Notes under the pieces: model-generated
Told to the model about the DNA's origin: nothing
Databases searched by the model: none
What the model saw: the letters and a program-made list of their open reading frames with translations, nothing else
Assembly (NCBI GenBank): GCA_900323505.1
Contig: OOIN01000012.1
Coordinates: forward strand, 930,001-994,000
Source of the DNA: Ustilago trichophora
Taxonomy: Eukaryota; Basidiomycota; Ustilaginomycetes; Ustilaginales; Ustilaginaceae
Length of the DNA: 64,000 bases
Direction: 5' to 3'
Made by a program: the position numbers and the translations under genes
Shown: positions 18,301-28,300 of the stretch, piece by piece
Layout of the letters: each line of letters opens with the position of its first letter
Numbering within the stretch: the first letter of the stretch is position 1

Positions 18301-20349
18301 AATGATGTACTCAGAGACCATAGGTTTGGGAGGGACAGGGGGAAGCAGTTGTTCAAGCTTGCCGATCCGGGGGTCAAGAGGCCCTTGGGAAGGAGAGAGG
18401 TGGGTGGATTGCAGAGGCATCAGTTGGCGGTTACGCAGGCGTTGAAGGCGTCAGTTCCAGGATTGGTGAGCTCGATTGATACCGCTGCTGCTGCTGCTGC
18501 TGCTGCTTTGAATGGCGGCGGTAGGAGCGTTGGGAATCAGATCATTGTTTCTTCCTCGTCGTCCGGTGCTCTCGGTGGCACCACTGCTCCGCTCACCACG
18601 AGCTCCAACGCAAGAGGCACAAGAGGAGCAGTCGACACCTATCCAGGAGCCTCCCACCGCCTGCTCGTCAAACCGGACGCATTCAACGTCTCGATTCTCT
18701 TCCAACCCGCGCTATCCTTCCTCTCGCGCGTAACCGCCATTATGCCCTCCTCCGCCGCGGGCGAAACATCGCTCATTTTCTCCGCCTTTTTGGACGAATT
18801 TGTACAGGACGTCTTCCTACCCCGGTTGGAAGAAAAGGTTTCGTTCCTATTCACCAACGCCACCTCCTCCCATACCGACAGTTTCATTGAAGATCCAGCG
18901 TCTCGTTTCCAACTCGGCAAACCGGTCGTCAAAAGTGCCAGTAACGTCATTGTACTGATCGATAGTCTGTACTCGATGTTGCGGACGACTCCGTTTCATC
19001 GCGAGAGTTACAGTCGGTTGATTGTTACGGTGGTGATCCAGTATTACCAGAGGTGTAGGGAGAGATTTAGGGAGCTTGTAACTTTGAGTGAAGGAGGGGA
19101 AGGATCGGATGATGAGGCTAAAGTGAATGATGGCATTGGGGCTATTGCGCTTTCGGCAACATGGGCACAACGACCAGAGATGGCAAGCTGTCTAGCAGAG
19201 ATGCGTTCCCTGGAGACAAGCACGCAGAGAAAAGCCGAGCTTCTGGCGCAGGAGACGAGGTTCGAATTGGCATATGCACGGGCGAAGGGTCAACCGATTG
19301 CTGTGCACGAACACACAACCTCTCGTAAAAAGCTCATGGCTTTGGGATGTCTTCAGCACAGTATAGAGTGGTTTGCTGCCAGCATTGGGAGATTGAAACC
19401 TGTTCACGAAGCAAAGGCGGAAAACATGGCGAGGGAAAAGAGGGCGAAAGCTAGACTGAGTGTCATGCTCGACTCGCCTACGATTGTCCTCGCGTCCGAC
19501 TCTGACACCACGGAAAAGGAACAAGCAAACGGGGGAGAAAATCAAGAAGATCTACCGCTCCCACTAACCCCAGACCTAGTCAATCGCTATCCAACTCTAT
19601 CAGCCATCTATCACACGCTCTCATCCACCATCCTCGACACACTCCGTCTCGAAGTACGTCTGCGCATCATAACCTATCTAACGCTCGCCATCACCGAATC
19701 CACCTATGCTGTAAACGATACAGCTATCGAACCGGCTCCACATATCGTTGACCTTAATGCGGATTTGGCCAACTTGGACGATATCTTTACCGAAACTTTG
19801 CCGCCAGATTCAAGATTGTTCGTCTTGGATGGAGTAGCAATGTTGATGGATGCTACATTGATCGGGTTGGTACATAGGGTTAAGTGTGTTAATCGACAAG
19901 GTGTGACAAAGATGTTGCGTAATATTTTGGCACTTGAGCAGAATTTCAAGAATATATTGCCAACAAAATCTACAGGTACACGAAAAACAGGACGGCAGCA
20001 AGCAAGTTTTGAAAGGTGTAGGAAATTTTACGAATTGCTTTACTCGAAATCGCCAAGCGATCTGTTGGCAAACATTAGGCGGTTTCAACAGAATTTTAGA
20101 AACTCCAAATCTCAACCTCATGTTAAAGCTGTTGGATTCGCAGAACTTCAAACCATCCTAAACCTGGCGCTCGGCATCGAACACTCATCCAAGACGCCCA
20201 ACTCGACCAGCGGCGACAAGATCGGTCTCGTCCAACCCAACGCAGGCACGCTGGGCTTCAGCGAAGTATCACGACAGAAACTCAACGAGTATCTCATCGA
20301 GCTGCACGAGATTGCAGGCGAGAATGATTCGTCCGATGACGATGAGTGA
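15331..20349 (+). CDS. SEC8: Exocyst complex subunit Sec8
   Basis: Single-exon gene of 1,672 codons. Sec8 is a core subunit of the octameric exocyst, which tethers secretory vesicles to the plasma membrane at growing tips and septa. Residues 1-430 are a disordered Ser/Gly/Gln/Pro-rich extension absent from yeast Sec8. The conserved N-terminal Sec8 domain starts near residue 437 (SYIDRSDPRAFQSINAVLRK). It continues through a predicted coiled coil (about 530-610, SVSGARRRLRDSREALGAKR) and the LVEHLKSVPDRLESLMAEKR segment. The C-terminal helical rods extend to a DSSDDDE acidic tail. Small low-complexity insertions (Ser near 755, Ala near 1055) interrupt the rods. The start ATG is the first in the frame and begins MSGRSNTIKDLRSK. 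Confidence 0.95.
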   Translation: MSGRSNTIKDLRSKIKHENANLGSGTANSSFSSARHQIPHVGEAFGYHPGSASLGSGGTGSGPGASLAPSAYNHPGSGAGAGASGLGAGPSFVSLAPSDSISNYEGRQGHGYSAPVSHQQGGNQVGASYGQSQQHQQQQQGGVYGRSSSPTNQSTASFALDPGYSMPASNAATAMSHSRTPSRLDANDPTLHSPLRPARSVRRPTQAPELQKGLAAMSITSTTQDRARGPPQRPQLQIPPIGSTSRPAAGSPSSPARSGPGRDLLAASRSQAASHARDPSAQSTGAASLSPHATPPSDRHMRSAQLMAQVARSGTPSSQPDSEDHEDLYGGLSPVDAPSEGHDAALYSNQPSSNRLSVPGQRPQRDPRRRSGAPLGSLTESSQPAALDSVLSALTSAGRKRQAARIMRGTTAEEESRRRRNEKKISETSQVRKPITSYIDRSDPRAFQSINAVLRKVEAEWPFVANDHFNSVALALSMLDESSLGASRFEFDQVKQLIETALQGTVDDHYESFATAITMHNSVLQSLTSAQTSVSGARRRLRDSREALGAKRADLVQMWQRSQAVKEALRLLDLVEHLKSVPDRLESLMAEKRFLESVNLLVRSLKTIDKPEVVEVGATNDLRAYLKGQEQAMLEILIEELHNHLYLKSYFCDARWKVYSPGQEDLPIVKFGSDYQGVSATSKIVGEAENAIEGGAATSSTETLQLTRFLQSLRSRPSFDPNLASDIPESALMTATKSFSALTGELKSGGSSMDAGSTDLSSSSNSSSSTGGRYGAEFDANPEADSFLYIEMLLESLSRLGKLGTALDIISQRLAMEVHQVVDATIDEVDARNEPLRRFSVALRPDSVLLASSSALARSFTESMRSSSSRSSFNIANRPQSSTTNTSMLRISAGETSALQRDGETMRDLFWTLFSKLDAVLQGHRVVYEVAGMIASRAGFKDEIASKKLSGVGSLLEVWKPIQAEVRTLLHDYLMDDEGGSSARNAVISVNDVLRDHRFGRDRGKQLFKLADPGVKRPLGRREVGGLQRHQLAVTQALKASVPGLVSSIDTAAAAAAAALNGGGRSVGNQIIVSSSSSGALGGTTAPLTTSSNARGTRGAVDTYPGASHRLLVKPDAFNVSILFQPALSFLSRVTAIMPSSAAGETSLIFSAFLDEFVQDVFLPRLEEKVSFLFTNATSSHTDSFIEDPASRFQLGKPVVKSASNVIVLIDSLYSMLRTTPFHRESYSRLIVTVVIQYYQRCRERFRELVTLSEGGEGSDDEAKVNDGIGAIALSATWAQRPEMASCLAEMRSLETSTQRKAELLAQETRFELAYARAKGQPIAVHEHTTSRKKLMALGCLQHSIEWFAASIGRLKPVHEAKAENMAREKRAKARLSVMLDSPTIVLASDSDTTEKEQANGGENQEDLPLPLTPDLVNRYPTLSAIYHTLSSTILDTLRLEVRLRIITYLTLAITESTYAVNDTAIEPAPHIVDLNADLANLDDIFTETLPPDSRLFVLDGVAMLMDATLIGLVHRVKCVNRQGVTKMLRNILALEQNFKNILPTKSTGTRKTGRQQASFERCRKFYELLYSKSPSDLLANIRRFQQNFRNSKSQPHVKAVGFAELQTILNLALGIEHSSKTPNSTSGDKIGLVQPNAGTLGFSEVSRQKLNEYLIELHEIAGENDSSDDDE

Positions 20350-20693
20350 GCCTTTTTCAACTTCATGTCGACTACGTTCTCTACAATTGATTAACCCTTC
20401 CACAGACCACATCATTCTCGCACTGGCAGATTTGTGAACAACAAGTGTCGACTGGATTCGAGAGTAAGAAGGGTGACCACAGCGATGCGGCACTCGATAC
20501 GAGACCAAGAAGATTACAAAAACTGGCGACGTTCAAGACTAGAGCCAGGAGCTGCTCGAGCACGCTTTCCTGCGCTTGTTGCCGTCAAGCCTGCAGTCAC
20601 AGGAGTGAAAAAGAGATCACCAAGCCCCACGTGAAGGAACATTCTGTCAATCTCGTCAGCGCATTCTCCTCCCCTTTCTCGAACAGGTCAGCA
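20350..20693. other. Intergenic, SEC8 / small spliced gene (convergent)
   Basis: 344 bases between the SEC8 stop and the stop of the minus-strand small gene. This must hold both 3' UTRs. I see nothing else defined. Confidence 0.6.
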
Positions 20694-21413
20694 TCATGTG
20701 TTACGTACGACAGGTTCGAGCTTCTCCTGCATCGCCAAGGAGCGGCATGAGGGCATGAGCAAACGTGACAAAGGATTAGGAAAGATTTCACACTGCCAGC
20801 AATAAAGACAAGAAGCAGTACATACCACGTTGCGATGGATGTGCGAGATCTCGCCACTGTCAATGCAGATCGTCCGAGTGGCAAAACCTTGTGTCAGTTG
20901 AGCGCTGTCCAATGCGAGCTGACTCGAATGACACCAGCTTGGAGCCCTCGTTGTGCCGATTATGGTGCCGAATACGACAGGAGAAGTCGGCCTACTCACT
21001 TGCTCTTGAGTTCGTAGCGGATCGTGGCCATGGCTGTCCAACAAGAGTTGAAGCGACTCCATGTCAGTGGAACTTTGATAGCATACGATGACGATCAAGC
21101 GATACTCACCGACGCCATCATCGCGATCTGCAGCCAAAACGAACAGCGGGCAAGGACAGATGTGGTCAGATGATGTCGTCAAAGACTGGACTGTCTCATA
21201 GCCAAGAACCTTGGATGACTTACAGTCAACAGACTCGACAACGCCCTCTTCTTGATTGGTGCCGATGGTAAAATAGACTGCGAGGCAGATGCGACCATGC
21301 GATATATGAAAGAGACGTGAGTGATCTCATTGCCGACACCAAATGCTGGTCAATGGCGAGGTCGACTTACCTCGGTCTCCCTCTAAGCAGTGCGAATAAA
21401 AGAAAAGATCCAT
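20694..21413 (-). CDS. Six-exon gene for a 70-residue protein, unknown
   Basis: This gene is too fragmented for an ORF scan. Minus-strand exons are 21371-21413, 21224-21277, 21110-21127, 21000-21033, 20826-20856 and 20694-20726. All five introns are GT-AG with strong donors (GTAAGT, GTAAGT, GTGAGT, GTGAGT, GTATGT), CAG acceptors and branch-like CTGAC elements, and lengths of 76-143 nt. All phases join without a stop to give 70 residues. Segments include YFTIGTNQEEGVVESVD, MATIRYELKSNGEISHIHRN and a VEKLEPVVRNT tail. The alternation of beta-prone stretches and turns suggests a small Tudor/SH3-like barrel; that is inference and no family is certain. An overlapping out-of-frame ATG lies five bases upstream. 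A TAA in frame upstream rules out simple N-terminal extension. Confidence 0.7.
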
Positions 21414-22593
21414 ATCATATAAGGCAAGTTACTTTGCTGTTAGCAGCCGATTCGCCACATGGCGATCCACATCGCGAGCGTTTGGACCTACTCTTGCAGT
21501 GCTGCATCTTGAAATGCTTGGGTTGAGTTTGTGAGGTCGAAGGATTATGCTTGGTGTGAGAGGTTCGTGATTGGATTGCTGCTCGGATGGAGAGCAAAGC
21601 TGGGCTTGGACGTGGCGGTTGTGTACGAAAGGCTGGATAGAGTGGGAAACGCATCTCGAGAAGAACAAGTTGGCTTCTTTCTGTACCATCTGCCTTGATT
21701 TTATACACAACGATGCGAAGAGAGGTTTGCCACACAGCTCAGCTCTCCCTCCGTTTTGAACAAGCAGCATCTTGGCCCGAACTCAGCCTCAAAAGAGACA
21801 CTCTCTCCGTCTCGAGCAAGAGCACGGTGAAGGAAGACACTTTCGATCTGAGTTCTCGAGAGAAGAGAGAAGAAGGAAAGGCTCGAGCCCACGCGCTTTT
21901 TTCTTTTCCGCCGTTGAGAGAGGTGATGCCAAAGCCTAGCCACGAATCAGACACAATGAGGGAGAGTGTGAATCATCTCCATGGCTTGGGAACGTCCCGC
22001 TCCCGCGTTGTATTCTGCGCGCTAATTCAGCCTGCTATCTTGAAGGACGAAGAACAGAATGGCACTGCGGCGGCTGAGGAGTAGATTGTCGTGTGACTGC
22101 TCAAGATTGGATTCGATATGTTTTGATTGTGTCGAGATGAGTTGAAAGCAAGGAAGCGCCGCCTTGGCCGAACGACTGCATACAAAGGGCTGTTGGACTG
22201 ATTGACTGGATGGCTAGATTCGCTTCAAATCAAGATCTGTCTCGAGAGCAATCCCTGGCTAGAGACTGTTTTGGCTTTAAGCTGCTTCTCACGATCAACT
22301 GGCTGCGCTGTTCGAGATGACAGCCACACTTGAGACTTTGTGACGATGCAAAAGCTCGATTCAGACCGCGCTGACCCTCTGACTGGTTTTCACAGCCATC
22401 AATGCCTCAGACAGTTTTCAACTAGGATTTCATGGCTGAAAGTCATTCTCCACAACGTGCATTCATCCACACGACGAGGGAAGATGAGATTCACAGGCAC
22501 GATGCGACAAGTGGTCTGTATGGTGTACAGTACACATAGCTTGAGGAAAGGGACGTGAGGAAAAGTAGTGATACATTTTCAAGAGGGGTCAAC
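21414..22593. other. Intergenic region
   Basis: 1.18 kb between the 5' end of the small spliced gene and the 3' end of the uS5m gene, both on the minus strand. Short open frames here show no recognisable protein. One TACAGTA lies at 22526-22532. An alternative last exon of the uS5m gene (see findings) would fall in 22491-22540. Confidence 0.5.
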
Positions 22594-23706
22594 TTACTTG
22601 GACATGTTGACCTCGGCAATACGACGACCACGGCTGCGCTCAATGTCGAGTCGACCACGCATACCTCTGCCCTTGTCCTTCCTTCGCATCTGACCGCCGA
22701 CGCCGTCGCCCATACCGAGCGGGGCAGCACCGCCCCACAGAATTTGAAGGGCAGCCTTGACGACGTTGACGGGGTTGGTGGAGCCGTAGATGCTTGCGCT
22801 GAGGTCGGTGATGCCGACGCTCCTGCAGATGGCGTGGATGACGGGGGGAACACGCAAACCGAAACCAGCGGGTCGAGGGCGCATGACGACGCGACTGGCG
22901 CCCCATTTGGCTTCGACTTGAGTCTCGATGGAACGCGAACCATCGCTGCCCTTGTGAATGGTGACGCTGTCGAGGTTCTTGACTGCTTCGTGGAAAGCTT
23001 TGCGGCCTGCTTTGGAGGCGTTGGTATCCTTGCCTTCTCCGTAGCCGACGAGACCGTTGCCGTTACCAGCAATGACGAGGGCGTACATGCTGGCGTCTTT
23101 GCCCTTTGTAGTCATGTGAACGACTCGTTTGAGGACAATGGCGTGTCGATGAAGGTCGCGAACCTCTTTGACGCTGAGAGGAGTGACGGTGGAGAGGTAC
23201 TGTTCCGAGTTGACCTCGTCAGCGTCGGATGCGGAGGAGAGCACGAGAGAGTCAGCCGAAGGAGGAGTGGGCTCAAACATGCGAGGCTCGTTGAGAAAGG
23301 TGAGGGTAGCAGGGTAAGGGGTGGTGCTGGTCGGGGTGGATCGGATGACATTGTCCGGATGAGGGTCTAGAACTGGGTCTGCAAAGTGGAGCAAAGAGGG
23401 GAAAGCTCGAAGTGTGCTGGAAGGGAAGTCGATGGGCAATGGCTTGTCCAGAAGGGGAGATGAAAGGGGGATGGTGTTTGCATGTTTCGAAGACAAAGAT
23501 GCAGATGCTGGCGATGAAGAGGAAGAAGATGAGGAAGATGGCTGAACAGGCTTGGAGGAGGAAGGTGCCGAGTTAGAAGAGGTTGTGGAAGCAGAAAAGT
23601 ATCTTGAACGTATCAACGATGAGCCAGATGGTGCCGATGTGGATGCTGGTGCTGATGAGAGCGAGAGGTTGCGAAGAAGGCCCGCAACGCTTTTGGAGGA
23701 AGCCAT
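22594..23706 (-). CDS. MRPS5: Mitochondrial ribosomal protein uS5m
   Basis: A 370-residue mitochondrial small-subunit ribosomal protein. The N-terminal S5 double-stranded-RNA-binding half is visible as KGKDASMYALVIAGNGNGLV. The C-terminal half follows as GFGLRVPPVIHAICRSVGITDLSASIYGSTNPVNVVKA. The chain is preceded by about 190 residues rich in Ser, Arg and Pro, beginning MASSKSVAGLLRNLSLSS, which fits a mitochondrial targeting sequence. I start at ATG 23704-23706; the 27 codons upstream lack a conserved ATG context. The stop is embedded in AAGTAAGT, which is also a consensus 5' splice site. The gene is divergent from the RRM-protein gene. Confidence 0.92.
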   Translation of the reverse strand: MASSKSVAGLLRNLSLSSAPASTSAPSGSSLIRSRYFSASTTSSNSAPSSSKPVQPSSSSSSSSSPASASLSSKHANTIPLSSPLLDKPLPIDFPSSTLRAFPSLLHFADPVLDPHPDNVIRSTPTSTTPYPATLTFLNEPRMFEPTPPSADSLVLSSASDADEVNSEQYLSTVTPLSVKEVRDLHRHAIVLKRVVHMTTKGKDASMYALVIAGNGNGLVGYGEGKDTNASKAGRKAFHEAVKNLDSVTIHKGSDGSRSIETQVEAKWGASRVVMRPRPAGFGLRVPPVIHAICRSVGITDLSASIYGSTNPVNVVKAALQILWGGAAPLGMGDGVGGQMRRKDKGRGMRGRLDIERSRGRRIAEVNMSK

Positions 23707-25354
23707 ATTGGTGCGAAAAAGGCTGTATGCGAGATAATAGCAGGATTGATGTCGACGACAGACGAGGATATATGGATGATAGTCCAAGATGAAGATGAAC
23801 GCAAATGGAAAAATGCGGGTCGATCAGCCAACCAGCCAGCCAAGCCAAGCCTTGCCTTGCCTAGAAGAAAGAGAGACCAAATTGGAAAAAAAGAAAACAG
23901 AATTACTAAGCATTATGAATCAACCAGGCTTTTAAGAAAGAAAGAATACCGAGTTAGGCTCGAGCGATGACGCTGCGGTGCTTGGCTGCCTCCGCTTCAG
24001 CCATTCCATAGCCATTCCACAGCTTCGAGTCTGGCTTGCTTACTTCGACATTCGCGTCCGACTTTGATTCAATTATCAGTTCTGTACAGTACGCATATGC
24101 TTTGTTTGCCACTGTCCAACTAGTCACCGGTGTACTAACTTTCCTCTTGATAGGTTCGCGTGCCCTTTCTCCACTCTACTGAGAGAACAAAGAGAGTCGT
24201 CTGAGCCATTTTGATCCCATGTCACACAGCGGCAACTGAACTTTACTACTGAGTCCACATGTGACTTTGGTCTCGGCCATATTCCTTTTCCAACTCCTCT
24301 CTCTCTCTCTCTCTCTCTCTTGACCTTACTTCGTCACCTTGACCCCTTGCTTCCCTTTCACTTGAATCACCACCATCCTCTTGATCAACTTCCCCCCTCT
24401 TCATCCCTTCCTCCTCTCCCTTCCACCATCACTACATCTTCGTCTTCCGGTTCTCAATCAGCTTTGGCCTCTTGTCACCGTCGCAGTTGCTTCTCTCCTG
24501 GAAACCGTCGGGTCTCACACGTCACCTTCCTCTTCACGTCACATCTTGTCCGCTTGGGCTTGCACTCTCAGCCACCCTCACATTGCGTCTTCACCACACT
24601 GTTTTCTTGTCGCTCTCCCTTGGTTGCACACGCATCGCCTCGCTTGGTCTCACATCCTCAACGCTCGCTTTCCTTTCCTTCGCAGCAAGTCACTTTTCAT
24701 TGTACAACTCAACCCAAAAACTCCTCAAGCCCCTTTTTGCAGTCAACCTCGCTCATCACAAAGGCTCTTTTCAGCATCCTCGTCATCTTGCGCCTCCTCT
24801 CTCGCAATCACTCACCTCGCAATCAAGCTTCAACTGACGTGTGCGTTGTCCATCCCCTTACCACAACTTTGCAATACACTCTCAACCTCGTCTCGAGCTT
24901 CCTTGATCCTAGCATTCCCTTCCCTCGACCTTGATCTTTTCGGCTGTTCGGCTGAATCGCCAACCCGTCCATCCAGATCAACCATCCTCGTCAAGTGGCG
25001 TCTTGACTCGCCTCTGACGTATTCTCCCGCCACAATATTAGCTCAGAGCTTCTTCCAGCCTTGACTTGCCACTTGCTTTCTCTTGCACACATTTCTTCGA
25101 CCTCACCCCACCCAACCTCATTCATTCGCAGAGCTTGTGCATCTCTTGCAGCTGCATCTCGTCAACACTGCAATACCCTTCAGCCGATTCATTTTCTTCT
25201 CCCATCCTGCTGCTGCTGCTGCTGCTCGCATATCACCGTCGCACTCTAGCCTTTGGTCGTCTTGCAACCCGACTCAGTCAAAGCTCCAGCTTCTCTGCCT
25301 CTCTTGTCGGTCACCTTTTTCGAACCATACACGATCTCGATCCATCCCGACAAA
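23707..25354. promoter_or_regulatory. Divergent 5' region, uS5m / RRM protein
   Basis: 1.65 kb between two start codons. From about 24290 to 25350 the plus strand is strikingly C- and T-rich and includes the (CT)12 tract. Its long open frames read as Ser/Leu/Pro/His-rich nonsense and are best taken as a pyrimidine-rich promoter and long 5' leader of the RRM gene. One TACAGTA lies at 24085-24091. Confidence 0.5.
24297..24320. repeat. (CT)12 microsatellite
   Basis: Twelve CT dinucleotides at the start of a kilobase of pyrimidine-rich plus-strand DNA upstream of the RRM-protein gene. Confidence 0.9.
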
Positions 25355-28300
25355 ATGTCTGCAAACGCCTCCAGCAACTCGTCAGATGGCGCTTCGGGTG
25401 CTGCTTCGAACCTAGCAACCTCTCCATTCTCGCCACATGCTACCGCTTTCGGTCCTACAGCCAATCTCAGCTTGGGCACATCCAACCGTATCCACGGTAT
25501 GGCCTCAGATGGCCAATCACTCAGTAGTCGTGCCAGCTCCTTTGCCTCGGGCCACGACCACCCAACCGCTGCTGCCTCCAAGCGCACGTCCGGTGCACCA
25601 CAAAGCGCCTCTTCTTTCGCCAATCTAGACTCGGCACCGTCATCGGCAGGTCTCTCTAGCTCCAATGACCGCATTCGCAACAGCAGTGACCATTCTCGCC
25701 AGAGCAGCGGTGGTGCCATCTCCAACTTTAGCGCCACTTCAGCCGCAGCCGCTGCTCGTCGTACCCAATCACCACTACCACAGCATCTTTCGGGCCGAAA
25801 TGGCTTTGCAACACCTTCCATCGACTCGCTCGATCAGTCGCAAGCTTCGAGCCTCAATCTTCGCTCTCCTACTTTGCTCGCGACGCCTTACTCGGCCGAC
25901 GAACAGCAGCGCCGACTCTCTTCATCCTTTGCCGTACGCACCCACTCTCCTTCGTTAGCACCGCCTGGTGCTGCCAACAACGGCTCTAGGCCACCCTTCG
26001 GACGCCAATCCTTCTCCGACGGTCCCTCTGCCTCGGCTACCAATCTCCTCTATGCTGACATAGGATCCGCATCCATGGATGCTCGCCATGGCTCCTTTTC
26101 TGGTAGCTTTCCAGTAGCTGACGCAATCAGCCCCTTGCCTGCTCACGCAACCACCTCAGCAGTTGCTCAGCCCGATGCTCAGCCCGGCCAAAACACGGCA
26201 TCAGCACCCACCACTGGCCCTCTCTCGGCCTCAGACCCGCGTACACAGCTGCTCGTCTCCAACTTGCCCTATCGTGTTCGTTGGCAAGACCTCAAAGATC
26301 TCTTTCGCAAAGCTGGTACCGTTCTCCGCGCCGATGTGTCTCTAAGTGCAGACAATCGCAGTCGCGGCTACGGCACGGTGCTCATGGCAACCGAGCAGGA
26401 TGCCATCAAGGCTGCAGACATGCTCGGAGGCTTTACTTGGCAAGGTAGGACACTCGACGTTCGTGTCGATCGCAGTGGCACCCTTGTCGGCGTGGCTGGC
26501 AGCGCAGTCATGCCTACCATCCCATCCAATGGCTTTCCAAGTGGCGCTGTACCTTCGCCCAACACCTTTGCTAATGGCCAGATGGCGACGTCCAACCTAA
26601 GTGCATTCGCTCTCGACTCGTCGATGAACTCCCAACAGTTCCTCGGCGTGCCCTCTGGCTTTGGGGGCGCCCAAGGCCAGTCCCCCGGCTCCTATTCTGG
26701 AAATGCTTCCCCCTCTCCTCTGTCGCCGCTCGCCCGTGCCGCAGATCATTCCCAGGCCATGTCGACTCGTGCTTCCTTCTCTGCACACTCCGACGCTGGT
26801 CTAGGCGGCGGTGGCAACCAGCCATCTGAGTTTGAACGAGCCATGCTACAAGGACAAGGCCTCTCTGGCACTGCAGGCAACGGTACTCCCAACCGTCAAC
26901 GACCCAGTTCCGGTTTTGATGCAGGACTCGGTGGTCACGCTCAACATCGTGCAGTTTCTGCGGTCCAGTCACTTGGTTCCAATCACATGAGCTCACGTCG
27001 AGGCTCCGAGGTGGGCGGTGTTGGTGGGCTAGGTGGTGGCGCCTCGCCGATTTCCAGTCTATGGGGCTCTGGCACCAACGACGCAGCTAACGTGTACTCG
27101 CAAAACGCTGGTGGATCGTCGGTTCCCACTGGCTTCCCAGGTGCTACTGCCATGGCGCCATGGCCTGCGGGACCGGGCTCGCTAGGAGGCAACGCCATGA
27201 CATCGATGCAATCGCAGCCATTCAACTCGCAGATGCCAACCACTTCGTATGCCGGTCGCGTCCTCTTTGTCGGCAATCTTCCTTTCCACTGCCAATGGCA
27301 AGATCTCAAGGATCTCTTCCGTGCTGCTGGCAACATCCAGCGAGCCGATGTGGCTATCGGCCCGGATGGCCGAAGTCGAGGCTTTGGCACAGTGCTGTTT
27401 GCGACGCAGGAAGATGCGCAGAACGCAGTACGTCTCTACCACGGCTACGAGTACAGCGGTCGAACACTCAAAGTGCACTTTGATCGTTTCGCTGCTCAGA
27501 ATGGACCGGCGATTGGTACACCCGGAAATCCAGCTCAGTATACGGGCGCCTTTGCAGCCGCAGCCCTGCCTTCTCACATGACCAACAACGTACGAGCTCC
27601 AGCTATCGCTCCTCAGCTGCAGGCGCAACCCATGCAGGGTGGTTTTGGCCAGCATACATACCCTATGCAACACCAGCAGCAGAGGGTGGGTGCATCGATC
27701 GGGTTCGCACCGCAACAGCAGGGGCAAGTCTCGTACGGTCAGGGCGCGTTCCAGCATCAAACTCCTGCTTCGCTTCAGTATGGGTCGCAGTATCAGCCTT
27801 CTTCGCAGCTGCAACAGCAGCAGCAGCAGCAACAACAACAACAACAACAACAACAGAGATATGGTCAGCAGCCGCAGCAAGCACAGCAGCAGCAGCAAAC
27901 GAAACAGCAACAGCAGCAGCAGCAAATGGCTTCAGGATTTTCCGCATTCGGTGATGCCGGCAGAGCGCTTCAAGGACATTCCTCGCAGCAGTCATTCTCC
28001 ATGTTTGGCAGTTCTGATGGCGGTGCTTCAGAACGTCGTGGCTCGACTGCCAAGCCCTTTGGTCTCTACAGTGAGTCAGGTGACGCAGAAGAGGAGACGG
28101 AAGCAGGATCTGCTAGGGACAACAACTACGGCATGTCGATCACGTTGCCTTCCAATGGTGGTTTTGGTGCTGCCTCGTCCTACTTGCCTTCAGACTTAAT
28201 GTCTCCCGGTCTTGTTTCTCCTCCTGCACCCACACAGTTGGGTCAGAACAACTCGCATCCCGGTCGTATCCAGTTGCCTGCCACAAACTTTGCCAACAGT

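Noticed and set aside
24320..25064. Overlapping plus-strand frames of 120-230 codons upstream of the RRM gene
   Set aside because: They arise from C/T-rich sequence lacking stops, are Ser/Leu/His-rich in every frame and show no domain.
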